Positions 6,101-6,190 of a stretch of DNA of 6,190 nucleotides are shown one piece after another. The notes under the pieces are model-generated. The model was not told the origin of the DNA. It worked only from the letters and a program-made list of their open reading frames with translations, and made no database searches. The DNA comes from Candidatus Solibacter sp. (lineage in GTDB: Bacteria > Acidobacteriota > Terriglobia > Bryobacterales > Bryobacteraceae), in the NCBI GenBank assembly GCA_026394025.1, contig JAPKZC010000681.1:1-6190 (forward strand). The letters run 5' to 3'. The translations under genes and the position numbers were made by a program. Position 1 is the stretch's first letter; the number at the start of each line of letters is the position of its first letter.

Positions 6101-6156
6101 AACGTGGCGCGGGCACTCTTGCCTGCCGTGCCGAGACTCGCCTCGGCACTCCGGAG
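6085..6156. repeat. Compound palindromic element with nested hairpins
   Basis: Outer arms CTCCGGAGTGC (6085-6095) and GCACTCCGGAG (6146-6156) are perfect 11-bp inverted repeats. Between them GCGCCAC (6094-6100) pairs with GTGGCGC (6104-6110) over a 3-nt loop, and GTGCCGAG (6128-6135) pairs with CTCGGCAC (6142-6149) over a 6-nt loop. The arms overlap, so several folds compete; a three-way-junction shape is possible. The design is that of a dispersed extragenic palindromic repeat or a small non-autonomous mobile element, but only one copy is in the window. It covers the GTG (6100) proposed as start of the oxidoreductase. Confidence 0.65.
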
Positions 6157-6190
6157 GTACTGTAATCCGATGCCTTTGGCGAGAATATCG
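6157..6190. other. Right window edge, upstream of the oxidoreductase
   Basis: These 34 bases lie upstream of the palindromic element relative to the minus-strand gene. The oxidoreductase frame remains open through them but the residues (RYSRQRHRITV) do not resemble a signal peptide or a Gfo/Idh/MocA N-terminus. It is not possible to tell whether they belong to the gene, to a leader or to an upstream gene. Confidence 0.3.

Noticed and set aside
1..6190. CRISPR array, tRNA, rRNA, transposase or phage genes
   Set aside because: No spaced direct repeats, no tRNA- or rRNA-like segment and no transposase or integrase motif seen on either strand.

Overview
The window is G+C-rich and looks like accessory chromosome of a soil Acidobacteriota bacterium of the Solibacter/Bryobacter type. 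This is inferred from the mix of families: a DUF6807 (PF14100, 'PmoA-like') protein, a secreted DUF1080 protein, a Tat-exported sugar-isomerase-like TIM barrel, a Gfo/Idh/MocA oxidoreductase and an OmcA/MtrC-type multihaem cytochrome. Planctomycetes or Verrucomicrobia carry some of these families and cannot be excluded from sequence alone.

Layout. Positions 146-1398 (minus strand) hold a decayed OmcA/MtrC-family cytochrome. Only the C-terminal half remains. It has no signal peptide, and a short deletion has removed one CXXCH haem site and shifted the frame; the last haem site (CVNCH) is still readable in the shifted frame. A perfect 13-bp stem-loop lies just past its end. A non-coding stretch (about 1399-1755) separates it from two plus-strand genes: a secreted DUF6807 protein (1756-2769) and a secreted two-domain protein ending in a DUF1080/3-keto-disaccharide hydrolase domain (2899-3843). 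Converging on these, with only 2 bp between stop codons, is a minus-strand pair: a Gfo/Idh/MocA oxidoreductase (start near 6100) whose stop overlaps (ATGA) the start of a Tat-signal TIM-barrel isomerase/epimerase-like gene (3846-4676). A compound palindromic element (6085-6156) lies across the 5' end of the oxidoreductase reading frame.

How the genes may work together. Gfo/Idh/MocA dehydrogenases, DUF1080 proteins and AP-endonuclase-2-type TIM barrels recur together in clusters that attack glycosides through 3-keto sugar intermediates: oxidation at C3, loss of the aglycone, then further conversion. The four intact genes fit such a module, and three carry export signals, so part of the chemistry probably occurs in the periplasm. 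The substrate cannot be read from the sequence. The TIM barrel has Gln where a metal-binding Asp normally sits, and the oxidoreductase has HKP instead of EKP and DMGHY instead of DxGxH, so both look like members of divergent subfamilies.

The clearest oddities are the cytochrome relic with its haem-site deletion, the palindromic element at the oxidoreductase start, and the non-canonical active-site residues.
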